From DYFT01 sp041695085 (GTDB lineage: Bacteria > Bacteroidota > Ignavibacteria > UBA10030): DNA of 64,000 nucleotides. The notes under the pieces are model-generated. The model searched no databases. It was given only the letters and a program-made list of their open reading frames with translations, and was not told where the DNA came from. Each line of letters begins with the position of its first letter. Positions within the stretch are counted from its first letter, which is position 1. Positions 57,561 through 64,000 of the stretch are shown piece after piece. A program made the position numbers and the translations under genes. The stretch lies in contig JBGFRO010000050.1 in assembly GCA_041695085.1 (NCBI GenBank), forward strand, positions 1-64,000, given 5' to 3'.

Positions 57561-57590
57561 AATATAAAATCCCGCTCTTCTGCGGGATTT
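57561..57590 (-). terminator. Rho-independent terminator before truA
   Basis: AAATCCCGC and GCGGGATTT (57567-57575 and 57582-57590) form a perfect 9-bp stem with a six-base loop, followed on the minus strand by TTTATATTT. It ends the gene at 57612-58352; the T-tract overlaps the leader of truA. Confidence 0.9.
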
Positions 57591-57611
57591 CAGTTCAACC
57601 ATCGGTATCGT

Positions 57612-58352
57612 TTAGAAGCTTCGACTGACCTGTATCTCGATACCGTGTGGGTTGAACGTCCCACCCGACACATCTGCTGAGATTCGCCACAACGCATCGG
57701 CTTGGGTACCGTTCCCTCGCGCTGCAGCGCGCCCTGCCGAAAAGGCAGAGATGATTCGATTTAGAACTAAAGCGCCAAGAACGAACTTCGAATTTCGGTA
57801 CGACTCATCACTCCGAATGCGTTGTTCGCGAAATCGCAACCGATCGGCATCCGAGCTCCAGCGCCAAGCATACGTCGACTTCGGGTCGTACAATAGGTCG
57901 AACTGCCGGTTTCGCAGTTTTGCTTCGTTATAGTCTTCCACCGACAGAAAATTCCCGATGTTTACTTCGAACTGTTCATCTTTGTTCTCGAACGATGCAC
58001 CGGCGCGTTGTGTGGCGAAGGATCTGGCATCCCTGCGAAGCCAATCACCGTACAGTTGAAATCCACCATACGTCAGCCACAAACCAGCATCCGCTGCAAG
58101 CAGATACTTGCCGCTTTGAAAGTTCCCGGCGTAAAGCTCCCCCATCCCCGGTAAGACGAGCGAGAGTGCGATTGCAATGGGAACGGATTTCCTCTCCGCT
58201 TGCAGCGAAGGAGCGAATTGCATCACATGCCGGCCCTCCCGCATTCCTTCCGAATGAAATCCTGGCGCTCGGACAAAGTCTTGAGCAACAGAGGCAAGCA
58301 TAGGAATACTATGAGCGAATACAAGTAATGAGAATCTTTGAATCAGACGCAT
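57612..58352 (-). CDS. Secreted or membrane protein of unknown function, DUF5683-like
   Basis: A 246-residue protein with an N-terminal signal-like segment, then PIAIALSLVLPGMGELYAGN near 57 and KYLLAADAGLWLTYGGFQLY, the G-x-G-x-x-Y-G-x-x-x-G pattern of small membrane-inserted DUF5683-like proteins. A more polar tail follows (YDPKSTYAWRWSSDADRLRF and FVLGALVLNRIISAFSAGRA). It overlaps the mtaB stop by ten bases. Function unknown. Confidence 0.6.
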   Translation of the reverse strand: MRLIQRFSLLVFAHSIPMLASVAQDFVRAPGFHSEGMREGRHVMQFAPSLQAERKSVPIAIALSLVLPGMGELYAGNFQSGKYLLAADAGLWLTYGGFQLYGDWLRRDARSFATQRAGASFENKDEQFEVNIGNFLSVEDYNEAKLRNRQFDLLYDPKSTYAWRWSSDADRLRFREQRIRSDESYRNSKFVLGALVLNRIISAFSAGRAAARGNGTQADALWRISADVSGGTFNPHGIEIQVSRSF

Positions 58353-59701
58353 GGTTGTACCTCGATTCTCGGCGTGTGTAGGGGTTCAATAAACAACGAG
58401 GTATCAACCAAGTGTCCGATGCAGGCATCTCCTTTCACTTGTGTAATGTTCACAGATTGAATCTGATTGGTCAAATCGAAGGGTGTTTCGACGTTCACGC
58501 GGACAAACTCGTCGCTTACGCCTGTCATCCAACCGCGTTCACGTTGGGATTCAAAGAGAACCTGGAGTTCTCCACCGACGAATGATTCGTAAAATGCTCT
58601 CCGCTTTCGCGCAGCGAGATTTCGAACGCGTTCGCTTCTTTCAAAACGGATCCGCGGTTCGACTTGCTCAGCGAATGCCGCGGCAGGTGTGTTCGGCCGT
58701 TCCGAGTAGGTGAAGACATGCATGTACGACAGCGGCAGGTCAACCAGAAATTGATACGATTCCTCAAACAACTGCTCCGTTTCGCCAGGGAAGCCGATGA
58801 TCACATCGGCACCTATTGCCGCATGGTGACATGCGGACTTGATGGCAAACACTCGATCGGCATACCAAGTGCGACGATATCGCCTTCGCATCCCTCCAAG
58901 TAACTCGTCCGATCCGGCCTGGAGGGGAATGTGGAAATGTTTACAGAGTTTGGGTTCGGCGAGCCAGAAATCGAGAAGTTCATCGGTCAACAAATTCGGT
59001 TCAATGGAACTTACGCGAATTCGCTCGAGACCTTCAACCTTGACAAGTTCCCGAAGGAGCTGAAGCAGATTCGTTCCGATCTTCTTGCCGTAATCCCCGA
59101 CGTTAACACCCGTGAGTACAATCTCCCGATAACCGGTGGCAACCACATTATGAGCCTGTGCGACGGTTGCCACAACGTCGGTGCTGCGGCTTTCTCCCCG
59201 CGCGCGCGGAATCGTGCAGAACGAGCAAGTGTAGTCGCAGCCATCCTGTATCTTCAGAAACGCTCGCGTGCGATCTTCAAAACCGATGGAAGAAGCAGAT
59301 TGAAACGAAGTAACTTCTTCGATCCGGGAAACGCGTATCTTCGGTTTCGAACGCTTCTCAAGGCCGTCGACGAAATCGAACAATGATAGCTTCTCGTTCG
59401 TACCGAGCACCATGTCGACACCGGGAATGGCTGCAATCTCATTCGGTCGCAGTTGAGCGTAACAGCCGGTAACGACGATGTAGGCATCGGGTGAGTGTTT
59501 TAACGCACGTCGTACTATCTGGCGACATTCCCGATCGGCTCGGTCCGTCACGCTGCACGTATTGATGACGCACACCTCGGCCGGTTCGTCGATTTCGACC
59601 ACGCGGTAACCCCGCTGCGCGAACTGGCGCCCTATCGTCGACGATTCAGCAAAGTTCAGCTTACAACCGAGGGTGTGAAGTGCGATTCGTTTCTGGCTCA
59701 T
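58343..59701 (-). CDS. mtaB: tRNA t6A37 methylthiotransferase MtaB
   Basis: A radical SAM enzyme of 452 residues that adds a methylthio group to t6A37 of tRNAs. The N-terminal methylthiotransferase domain has HTLGCKLNFAESS, INTCSVTDRADRECRQ and VVTGCYAQLRPNE, three cluster-binding cysteines. The radical SAM core has KIQDGCDYTCSFCTIPRARG near 150 with C-x3-C-x2-C. A TRAM domain lies at the end (FESQRERGWMTGVSDEFVRV). This MtaB layout differs from MiaB. It lies 77 bases after rpsA across a terminator. Confidence 0.95.
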   Translation of the reverse strand: MSQKRIALHTLGCKLNFAESSTIGRQFAQRGYRVVEIDEPAEVCVINTCSVTDRADRECRQIVRRALKHSPDAYIVVTGCYAQLRPNEIAAIPGVDMVLGTNEKLSLFDFVDGLEKRSKPKIRVSRIEEVTSFQSASSIGFEDRTRAFLKIQDGCDYTCSFCTIPRARGESRSTDVVATVAQAHNVVATGYREIVLTGVNVGDYGKKIGTNLLQLLRELVKVEGLERIRVSSIEPNLLTDELLDFWLAEPKLCKHFHIPLQAGSDELLGGMRRRYRRTWYADRVFAIKSACHHAAIGADVIIGFPGETEQLFEESYQFLVDLPLSYMHVFTYSERPNTPAAAFAEQVEPRIRFERSERVRNLAARKRRAFYESFVGGELQVLFESQRERGWMTGVSDEFVRVNVETPFDLTNQIQSVNITQVKGDACIGHLVDTSLFIEPLHTPRIEVQPCV

Positions 59702-59721
59702 CGTGTGGCATCACGACTCAC

Positions 59722-59759
59722 AAAAAAGGAGCTGCCCGAGCGGACTCGAACAACTCCTT
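59722..59759 (-). terminator. Strong Rho-independent terminator after rpsA
   Basis: AAGGAGTTGTTCGAG pairs with CTCGGGCAGCTCCTT over 15 positions (three G-T pairs), loop TCCG, followed by TTTTTTG. It lies 20 bases after the rpsA stop and isolates rpsA from mtaB. Confidence 0.92.
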
Positions 59760-59777
59760 CTTGTAAACGGTACCATC

Positions 59778-61520
59778 TTATTGTGCGTTGGAACTTTCGT
59801 TCAGGCTCGACTCCGTAAAGGAGGACGTCGTGACGATGTCCTTCATCGTCATCGGGGAGAGTTTGTGGGAATTGACATACTCGTCCACAATCTTCTGCTC
59901 CTTCCCTCGAAGATATTCCAACACCGATAGAACGATCTTCTTGTTCTCCTTGTCAAACTCGATCACCTGGAGCGGCAGGGTGTCATCGACATGGAATGAT
60001 TCGGAAATATTCTTCACAGGTGTCTGTGAAAGCTGCGAGAGCGGAACAAAACCGTCCACCCCAAGGGGCAATTCAACAATGACACCCTTTTCGATGATCC
60101 GCACGATCTTGCCTTCCACGGATGTACCGACCTTATACGTGTTCTCGAATACATCCCACGGATTCTCCTGAATCTGCTTGTGACCAAGTGAGATGCGGCG
60201 CTGTTCGACATCGATGCCGAGAATCACCACCTCGATCTTATCGCCTTTTTTGACCACTTCGCCCGGATGGCGAACCTTCTTCGTCCAGGAGAGATCGGAA
60301 ATGTGCACAAGACCGTCAATCCCTTCCTCTAACTCGACGAAGACACCAAAGTTCGTCAGGTTACGCACGGTGCCGGTGTGACGCGAACCGATCGGATACT
60401 TCTCGAGAAGGTTCGACCACGGATCGGGTTCAAGCTGCTTCATCCCCAGCGAGATCTTTTTACCGTCTTTATCGAGAGAAAGGATCACCGCGTTGACAAT
60501 CTGTCCCATCGAGACCATCTGCGACGGATGTTTCACGTGCTGTGTCCAGCTCATTTCTGAAATGTGGATCAGACCTTCGATCCCTTTCTCTATCTCCACA
60601 AACGCGCCGTAGTCGGTAAGCGAAACGACTTTGCCTTGCACCTTCGTACCGACGGGGTACTTCAGTTCGATGTTCTCCCAAGGATGCGGCATCAATTGCT
60701 TCATGCCGAGCGAAATTCGCTTCTTGTCCTGGTCGAAATCGAGCACTACCACGTTGACTGTTTGATCGAGTTTCACCACTTCAGACGGATGACTGATGCG
60801 TCCCCACGAAAGGTCGGTAATGTGCACCAAACCATCGACACCGCCAAGATCGACAAACACGCCGAAGTCCGTGATGGCCTTGACATGTCCTTCGAGGATT
60901 TGCCCTTTCTCCAGGCCGTCGAGGATGCTCTTGCGTTGACCTGCGAGTTCTTCTTCAACCAGTACTTTGTGGCTTACGACAACATTTTCGGAAGGATGGT
61001 TAACCTTGACGACGCGGAAATCCATCTCGCGACCAATAAAGGCGTCGAAATCGCGGACAGGTCGAACGTCAATTTGTGACCCGGGAAGAAAGGCATCGAT
61101 ACCGAGCAGATCGACAACGATACCTCCTTTCGTTCGCCGGACGCATCGACCGCGCAACACCTCGCCCGTCTCGAACGCCTTCACCACCCGCTCCCAGACG
61201 CGCATAAAATCGGCTCGTTTGCGCGACAGAATAAGCTGGCCATCTTTGTTCTCGACGCTTTCGAGGAACACCTCAACTTCATCGCCGATTTTCAGTTCTT
61301 TGATATTGGGAAATTCGGAAACGGGAATTGCGCCTTCGGATTTGAAGCCGATATCCACGGCCACATATGATTCGCCGATGTGCACGACTCGACCGCGCAC
61401 AATCTCCCCTTCATTGATCGAGCCCATCGTTTTTTCATACAACTTCGCAAGCTCCTGAAATTCAGCCTCGGAATACTCCTTCTCTTCGAGACCATTTGCG
61501 CTGTTACGTACTTCTACCAT
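59778..61520 (-). CDS. rpsA: 30S ribosomal protein S1
   Basis: S1 (580 residues) with six S1 repeats. Repeat landmarks: GEIVRGRVVHIGESYVAVDI near 38, GKVVSLTDYGAFVEIEKGIE near 300, GTVRNLTNFGVFVELEEGID near 385, and GKIVRIIEKGVIVELPLGVD near 470. It binds mRNA at the ribosome. The gene follows ispH and cmk, the order seen widely in bacteria. The N-terminal segment ANGLEEKEYSEAEFQELAKL is short; the C-terminus is a serine-rich tail. Confidence 0.97.
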   Translation of the reverse strand: MVEVRNSANGLEEKEYSEAEFQELAKLYEKTMGSINEGEIVRGRVVHIGESYVAVDIGFKSEGAIPVSEFPNIKELKIGDEVEVFLESVENKDGQLILSRKRADFMRVWERVVKAFETGEVLRGRCVRRTKGGIVVDLLGIDAFLPGSQIDVRPVRDFDAFIGREMDFRVVKVNHPSENVVVSHKVLVEEELAGQRKSILDGLEKGQILEGHVKAITDFGVFVDLGGVDGLVHITDLSWGRISHPSEVVKLDQTVNVVVLDFDQDKKRISLGMKQLMPHPWENIELKYPVGTKVQGKVVSLTDYGAFVEIEKGIEGLIHISEMSWTQHVKHPSQMVSMGQIVNAVILSLDKDGKKISLGMKQLEPDPWSNLLEKYPIGSRHTGTVRNLTNFGVFVELEEGIDGLVHISDLSWTKKVRHPGEVVKKGDKIEVVILGIDVEQRRISLGHKQIQENPWDVFENTYKVGTSVEGKIVRIIEKGVIVELPLGVDGFVPLSQLSQTPVKNISESFHVDDTLPLQVIEFDKENKKIVLSVLEYLRGKEQKIVDEYVNSHKLSPMTMKDIVTTSSFTESSLNESSNAQ

Positions 61521-61672
61521 TCAACCTCCGAACAATGCTTACCGCCTACGACTGGTAAGAAACCGCTTCGCGTCGCCCCAAGCGCCAGTCATCAACACAC
61601 TTGGTGCGCCACCCACGCGGTTACTGCTTATGATGTGACAGAAATGGAATTAGGGATGACTGTCCTACTCTC

Positions 61673-62563
61673 TTATGCGTGTTGGGGAACGAACTGTTGC
61701 TCAATTACCTTCTTTACTTTTTCCATCAGCCATTGAGGCGTCGATGTGGCCCCCGTAATGCCGACATTCTCAACGTTCTCGAACCACTCGGCTCGGAGCT
61801 CCGGCGTATCTTCGATGAAGTGCGTATGGGGATTTGCCTCACGGGCAATCTCAAACAACACCTTGCCGTTGGAGCTGTGCCGCCCCGCAACAAAAATCAC
61901 AACATCCTGCGCCGCGGCAAATGCACGAATTTTCTTGTCTCGTCCTGACACCTGCCCGCAAATCGTATCTTTCGCATGGAACTCAATCGCTTCATCCTCG
62001 ATGGAACCGACAACGAGATCCTTGATCTTCGATTGCAGTACTTCCTTCAGCTTGTAGAAGGTGGGCTTGTCCATGGTGGTCTGGGAGAAAAGAACCGTCT
62101 TCCTATCGAGACGGACCTTGTCAATTTCTTCGAGGGAGCGAATGACGATGGCCTCCCCATTCGTCTGGCCTACCAGGCCGATCACTTCGGCATGATCCTT
62201 CTTTCCAAAAATGACAACCTGAAACCCATCAAGGTAGAACTTACGGATTCGTTCCTGAACTTTCGTCACCACGGGGCATGTAGTATCGATGATCGTTATG
62301 CCCAACTCAGCTGCTTTTTGGTAGGTGGAGGGTGGTTCACCGTGCGCGCGAATCAGAACGCGTCCCCCTTTTGCCTTCTCTAACTCCTGTACTGTAATGG
62401 TCGACAACCCCTTCCCTTCGAGTCGGTGAATCTCCATCGGATTGTGAATGATTTCCCCCAGCGAGTACAACTGTGATGATCCGCCGAGCTCCTGTTCCGC
62501 GATCTCGATCGTCCTTACTACTCCCCAGCAAAACCCTGAGAACTTGTCAATCGTTACGTTCAT
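61673..62563 (-). CDS. ispH: 4-hydroxy-3-methylbut-2-enyl diphosphate reductase
   Basis: IspH (296 residues) makes the last step of the MEP isoprenoid pathway with a [4Fe-4S] cluster. The three cluster cysteines are in FSGFCWGVVRTIEIAEQELG near 12, IDTTCPVVTKVQERIRKFY near 96 and KDTICGQVSGRDKKIRAFAA near 196. Substrate-binding RAHGEPPSTYQKAAEL and TGATSTPQWLMEKVKK are also present. It overlaps the start of cmk by 17 bases. Confidence 0.97.
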   Translation of the reverse strand: MNVTIDKFSGFCWGVVRTIEIAEQELGGSSQLYSLGEIIHNPMEIHRLEGKGLSTITVQELEKAKGGRVLIRAHGEPPSTYQKAAELGITIIDTTCPVVTKVQERIRKFYLDGFQVVIFGKKDHAEVIGLVGQTNGEAIVIRSLEEIDKVRLDRKTVLFSQTTMDKPTFYKLKEVLQSKIKDLVVGSIEDEAIEFHAKDTICGQVSGRDKKIRAFAAAQDVVIFVAGRHSSNGKVLFEIAREANPHTHFIEDTPELRAEWFENVENVGITGATSTPQWLMEKVKKVIEQQFVPQHA

Positions 62564-63239
62564 TGGTTTTTCGAATAACCTCTTCGGCCTTCTTTACAAC
62601 AAGTTCGACTTGTTGCTCGATTGTGAGATTCGACGTGTCAAGCTCGATGGCATCTGATGCTTTTTGCAGTGGACTCGCCGTTCGCGTCGAGTCGAGGCGA
62701 TCACGCTCCTCTATTTCTTTTGCAAGCATCGCCTCGTCGGTCTGCACTCCCAATTGTTCAAGCTCTTTGCGGCGTCGCCGTGCCCGTTCCCGGACACCCG
62801 CAATCATGAAGACCTTCAAATCGGCCTGCGGGAAAACCGTTGTGCCAATATCTCTTCCTTCCAGCACCACACCTCCTTGCGCCGCCATCCGCCTCTGCTC
62901 CCTCACCAGAACTTCCCGCACCGCTTGATAACTGCTCACAGTGCTGACAGCCCTTGTAACTTCCGGCGTCCTGATTTCCTTCGTTACATCCCTTCCGTCG
63001 AGATAGACGCGAAGGGAGTCGGGAGTTCGAACAAGCTGGATTTCACATCGCTCTGCCAATTCACGAATGCGCTTCTCATCGTCGAGAGGGATTCCTTCTT
63101 CGAGCACCCTCAATGTGATCGCACGATACATCGCACCGGTATCAATGTGAAGATAACCAAGGCGCTCGGCAACATGCTTAGCAGTGGTGCTCTTACCCGA
63201 GGCAGCCGGGCCATCAATGGCGATAACAATCTTCCGCAA
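62547..63239 (-). CDS. cmk: Cytidylate kinase
   Basis: Cmk (230 residues) phosphorylates CMP and dCMP. P-loop IAIDGPAASGKSTTAKHVA near 4, then ERLGYLHIDTGAMYRAITLR, and VVLEGRDIGTTVFPQADLKV near 124 with the conserved GRDIGT. ATG 63239 is the first gene of the cmk-ispH-rpsA series and faces the TrmH-family gene across a 134-base divergent gap that must hold both promoters. Confidence 0.97.
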   Translation of the reverse strand: MRKIVIAIDGPAASGKSTTAKHVAERLGYLHIDTGAMYRAITLRVLEEGIPLDDEKRIRELAERCEIQLVRTPDSLRVYLDGRDVTKEIRTPEVTRAVSTVSSYQAVREVLVREQRRMAAQGGVVLEGRDIGTTVFPQADLKVFMIAGVRERARRRRKELEQLGVQTDEAMLAKEIEERDRLDSTRTASPLQKASDAIELDTSNLTIEQQVELVVKKAEEVIRKTNERND

Positions 63240-63373
63240 ATTGGCTCAAATTGGGCTATAAATATAGGCAATTTATGCACGCCGAGCAACCTACCTCACC
63301 CAAAAATTTATCCTTCACGGTCACGGTTGACCATTGTGCGTTCAGGCAACTTCCTTGTATCTTTAGATCGATT

Positions 63374-63922
63374 ATGAGAAAGCTGACTCACCAAGAAATC
63401 GCCGAGAAACGAGCAAAACCGGAGGAACTTCAGGCCATCGAGCGACTACCAGTCGTGGTCGTCGTCGACAACGTCCGAAGTCTTTATAACGTCGGTTCTC
63501 TCTTCCGCACCTCAGACGGAGTAATGCTTCAAAAGTTGATTCTCACGGGATATACGCCTCGTCCGCCGCGCAAAGAGATCGAAAAGACGGCGCTAGGAGC
63601 AACATGGAGCGTTCCGTGGGAATACGTCCCTTCACCCCACGATGCGATCAGCCAGCTTCGAGAAGCTGGATACACAATTGCCTGCCTTGAATTGACGGAT
63701 CAATCAATTCCTTATTCCGAAATCGAAATTCACCATTTTCCACTCTGTCTTCTTATCGGAAACGAAATTACCGGCGTGAACAAGGACCTTGTAGCAGAGT
63801 GTGAACTCGCCCTTGAGATTCCTCAGTACGGTATCAAGCAATCACTCAACGTCGCTGTCGCGTACGGCATTGCAATCTTCGAGTTGAATCGTATTTGGCG
63901 AGGCAACGCTAAAAAGGGCTGA
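63374..63922 (+). CDS. TrmH/SpoU-family RNA methyltransferase
   Basis: A 182-residue SPOUT methyltransferase. VVVVVDNVRSLYNVGSLFRT near 28 is motif 1, PLCLLIGNEITGVNKDLVAE near 122 is motif 2 with the SAM-binding glycine, and EIPQYGIKQSLNVAVAYGIA near 150 is motif 3 with the knot. It methylates a ribose 2'-oxygen in tRNA or rRNA. ATG at 63374 is chosen because the conserved protein starts there; a frame extending to 63251 has no similarity. The upstream gap (63240-63373) is shared with cmk. Confidence 0.9.
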   Translation: MRKLTHQEIAEKRAKPEELQAIERLPVVVVVDNVRSLYNVGSLFRTSDGVMLQKLILTGYTPRPPRKEIEKTALGATWSVPWEYVPSPHDAISQLREAGYTIACLELTDQSIPYSEIEIHHFPLCLLIGNEITGVNKDLVAECELALEIPQYGIKQSLNVAVAYGIAIFELNRIWRGNAKKG

Positions 63923-64000
63923 CCTCTCTCGTGCCAATCGTTATGCGGTTGTGAAGTAGTCTTCCTTCTCGTGTGTGTGAATGCGCAGAATCCCTGCTCG

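Noticed and set aside
63300..63373. Bacteroidota-type promoter before the TrmH-family gene
   Set aside because: A TATCTTTA box at 63358 resembles the -7 element, but the only TTG box is about 25 bases upstream, too far for a confident call.

Overview
The window is about 64 kb of densely packed bacterial DNA of roughly middling GC (estimated by eye, not computed). Almost every gene reads leftward on the minus strand; the only rightward genes are a small toxin-antitoxin pair near 10.5-11.1 kb and the RNA methyltransferase at the right edge. A degenerate type IX secretion sorting tail with the signature YPNPFNPSTTI near 0.8 kb, lipoproteins and a DUF5117-type metalloprotease point to the Bacteroidota/Chlorobi (FCB) group, most like Ignavibacteria, Kapabacteria or relatives. 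The species cannot be named from this sequence.

Region 0-3.4 kb is a worn accessory zone. It holds the 5' part of a group IIC intron sitting exactly behind a terminator hairpin, a frameshifted sorting-domain remnant, a DUF2294 gene, a stand-alone ERCC4-type nuclease and a frameshifted AbiEi antitoxin. Region 3.4-20.3 kb is a group 3b-like [NiFe] hydrogenase locus. Reading 5' to 3' on the minus strand it runs hypA, hypB, the iron-sulfur subunit, a cyclic-nucleotide-binding protein, the FAD/NAD subunit, small subunit, large subunit, maturation protease, hypF, a HypC-like protein, hypC and a truncated hypD. It is then interrupted by a BrnTA-like pair in the opposite direction and by two genes resembling a split giant acyl-CoA dehydratase activase, before an intact hypD-hypE.

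Region 20.3-25.8 kb lies directly upstream in the same direction. It encodes two CydA-like membrane proteins (one with a C-terminal cytochrome c), a conserved membrane protein, and a membrane-anchored protein with two SagB/nitroreductase domains. This suggests a redox module transcribed toward the hydrogenase genes. Region 25.8-44.9 kb is a stress, ion and carbon-handling zone: a GNAT gene broken by one stop codon, bacterioferritin, two paralogous membrane-anchored unknowns, isocitrate dehydrogenase, an amphi-Trp protein, a P-type cation ATPase, a bacterial voltage-gated channel, HtpX, the bicarbonate transporter SbtA with its PII-like regulator and a carbonic anhydrase homologue, a histidine kinase, an eRF1-like protein, zinc ribbons, a second DUF2294 gene and a lipoprotein metalloprotease.

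Region 45-64 kb is mostly core metabolism and translation: glgB, nadD, two glycosyltransferases with a flippase, a trp cluster (trpD, a CBS-domain protein, trpC, trpF, trpB) without trpA, an M48 lipoprotein, truA, mtaB, and cmk-ispH-rpsA, ending with a TrmH-family methyltransferase. The most unusual features are the activase pair inside the hydrogenase maturation genes, the CydA-like/cytochrome c pair beside the hydrogenase, and the membrane-anchored tandem nitroreductase. No tRNA, rRNA or CRISPR array was recognised.
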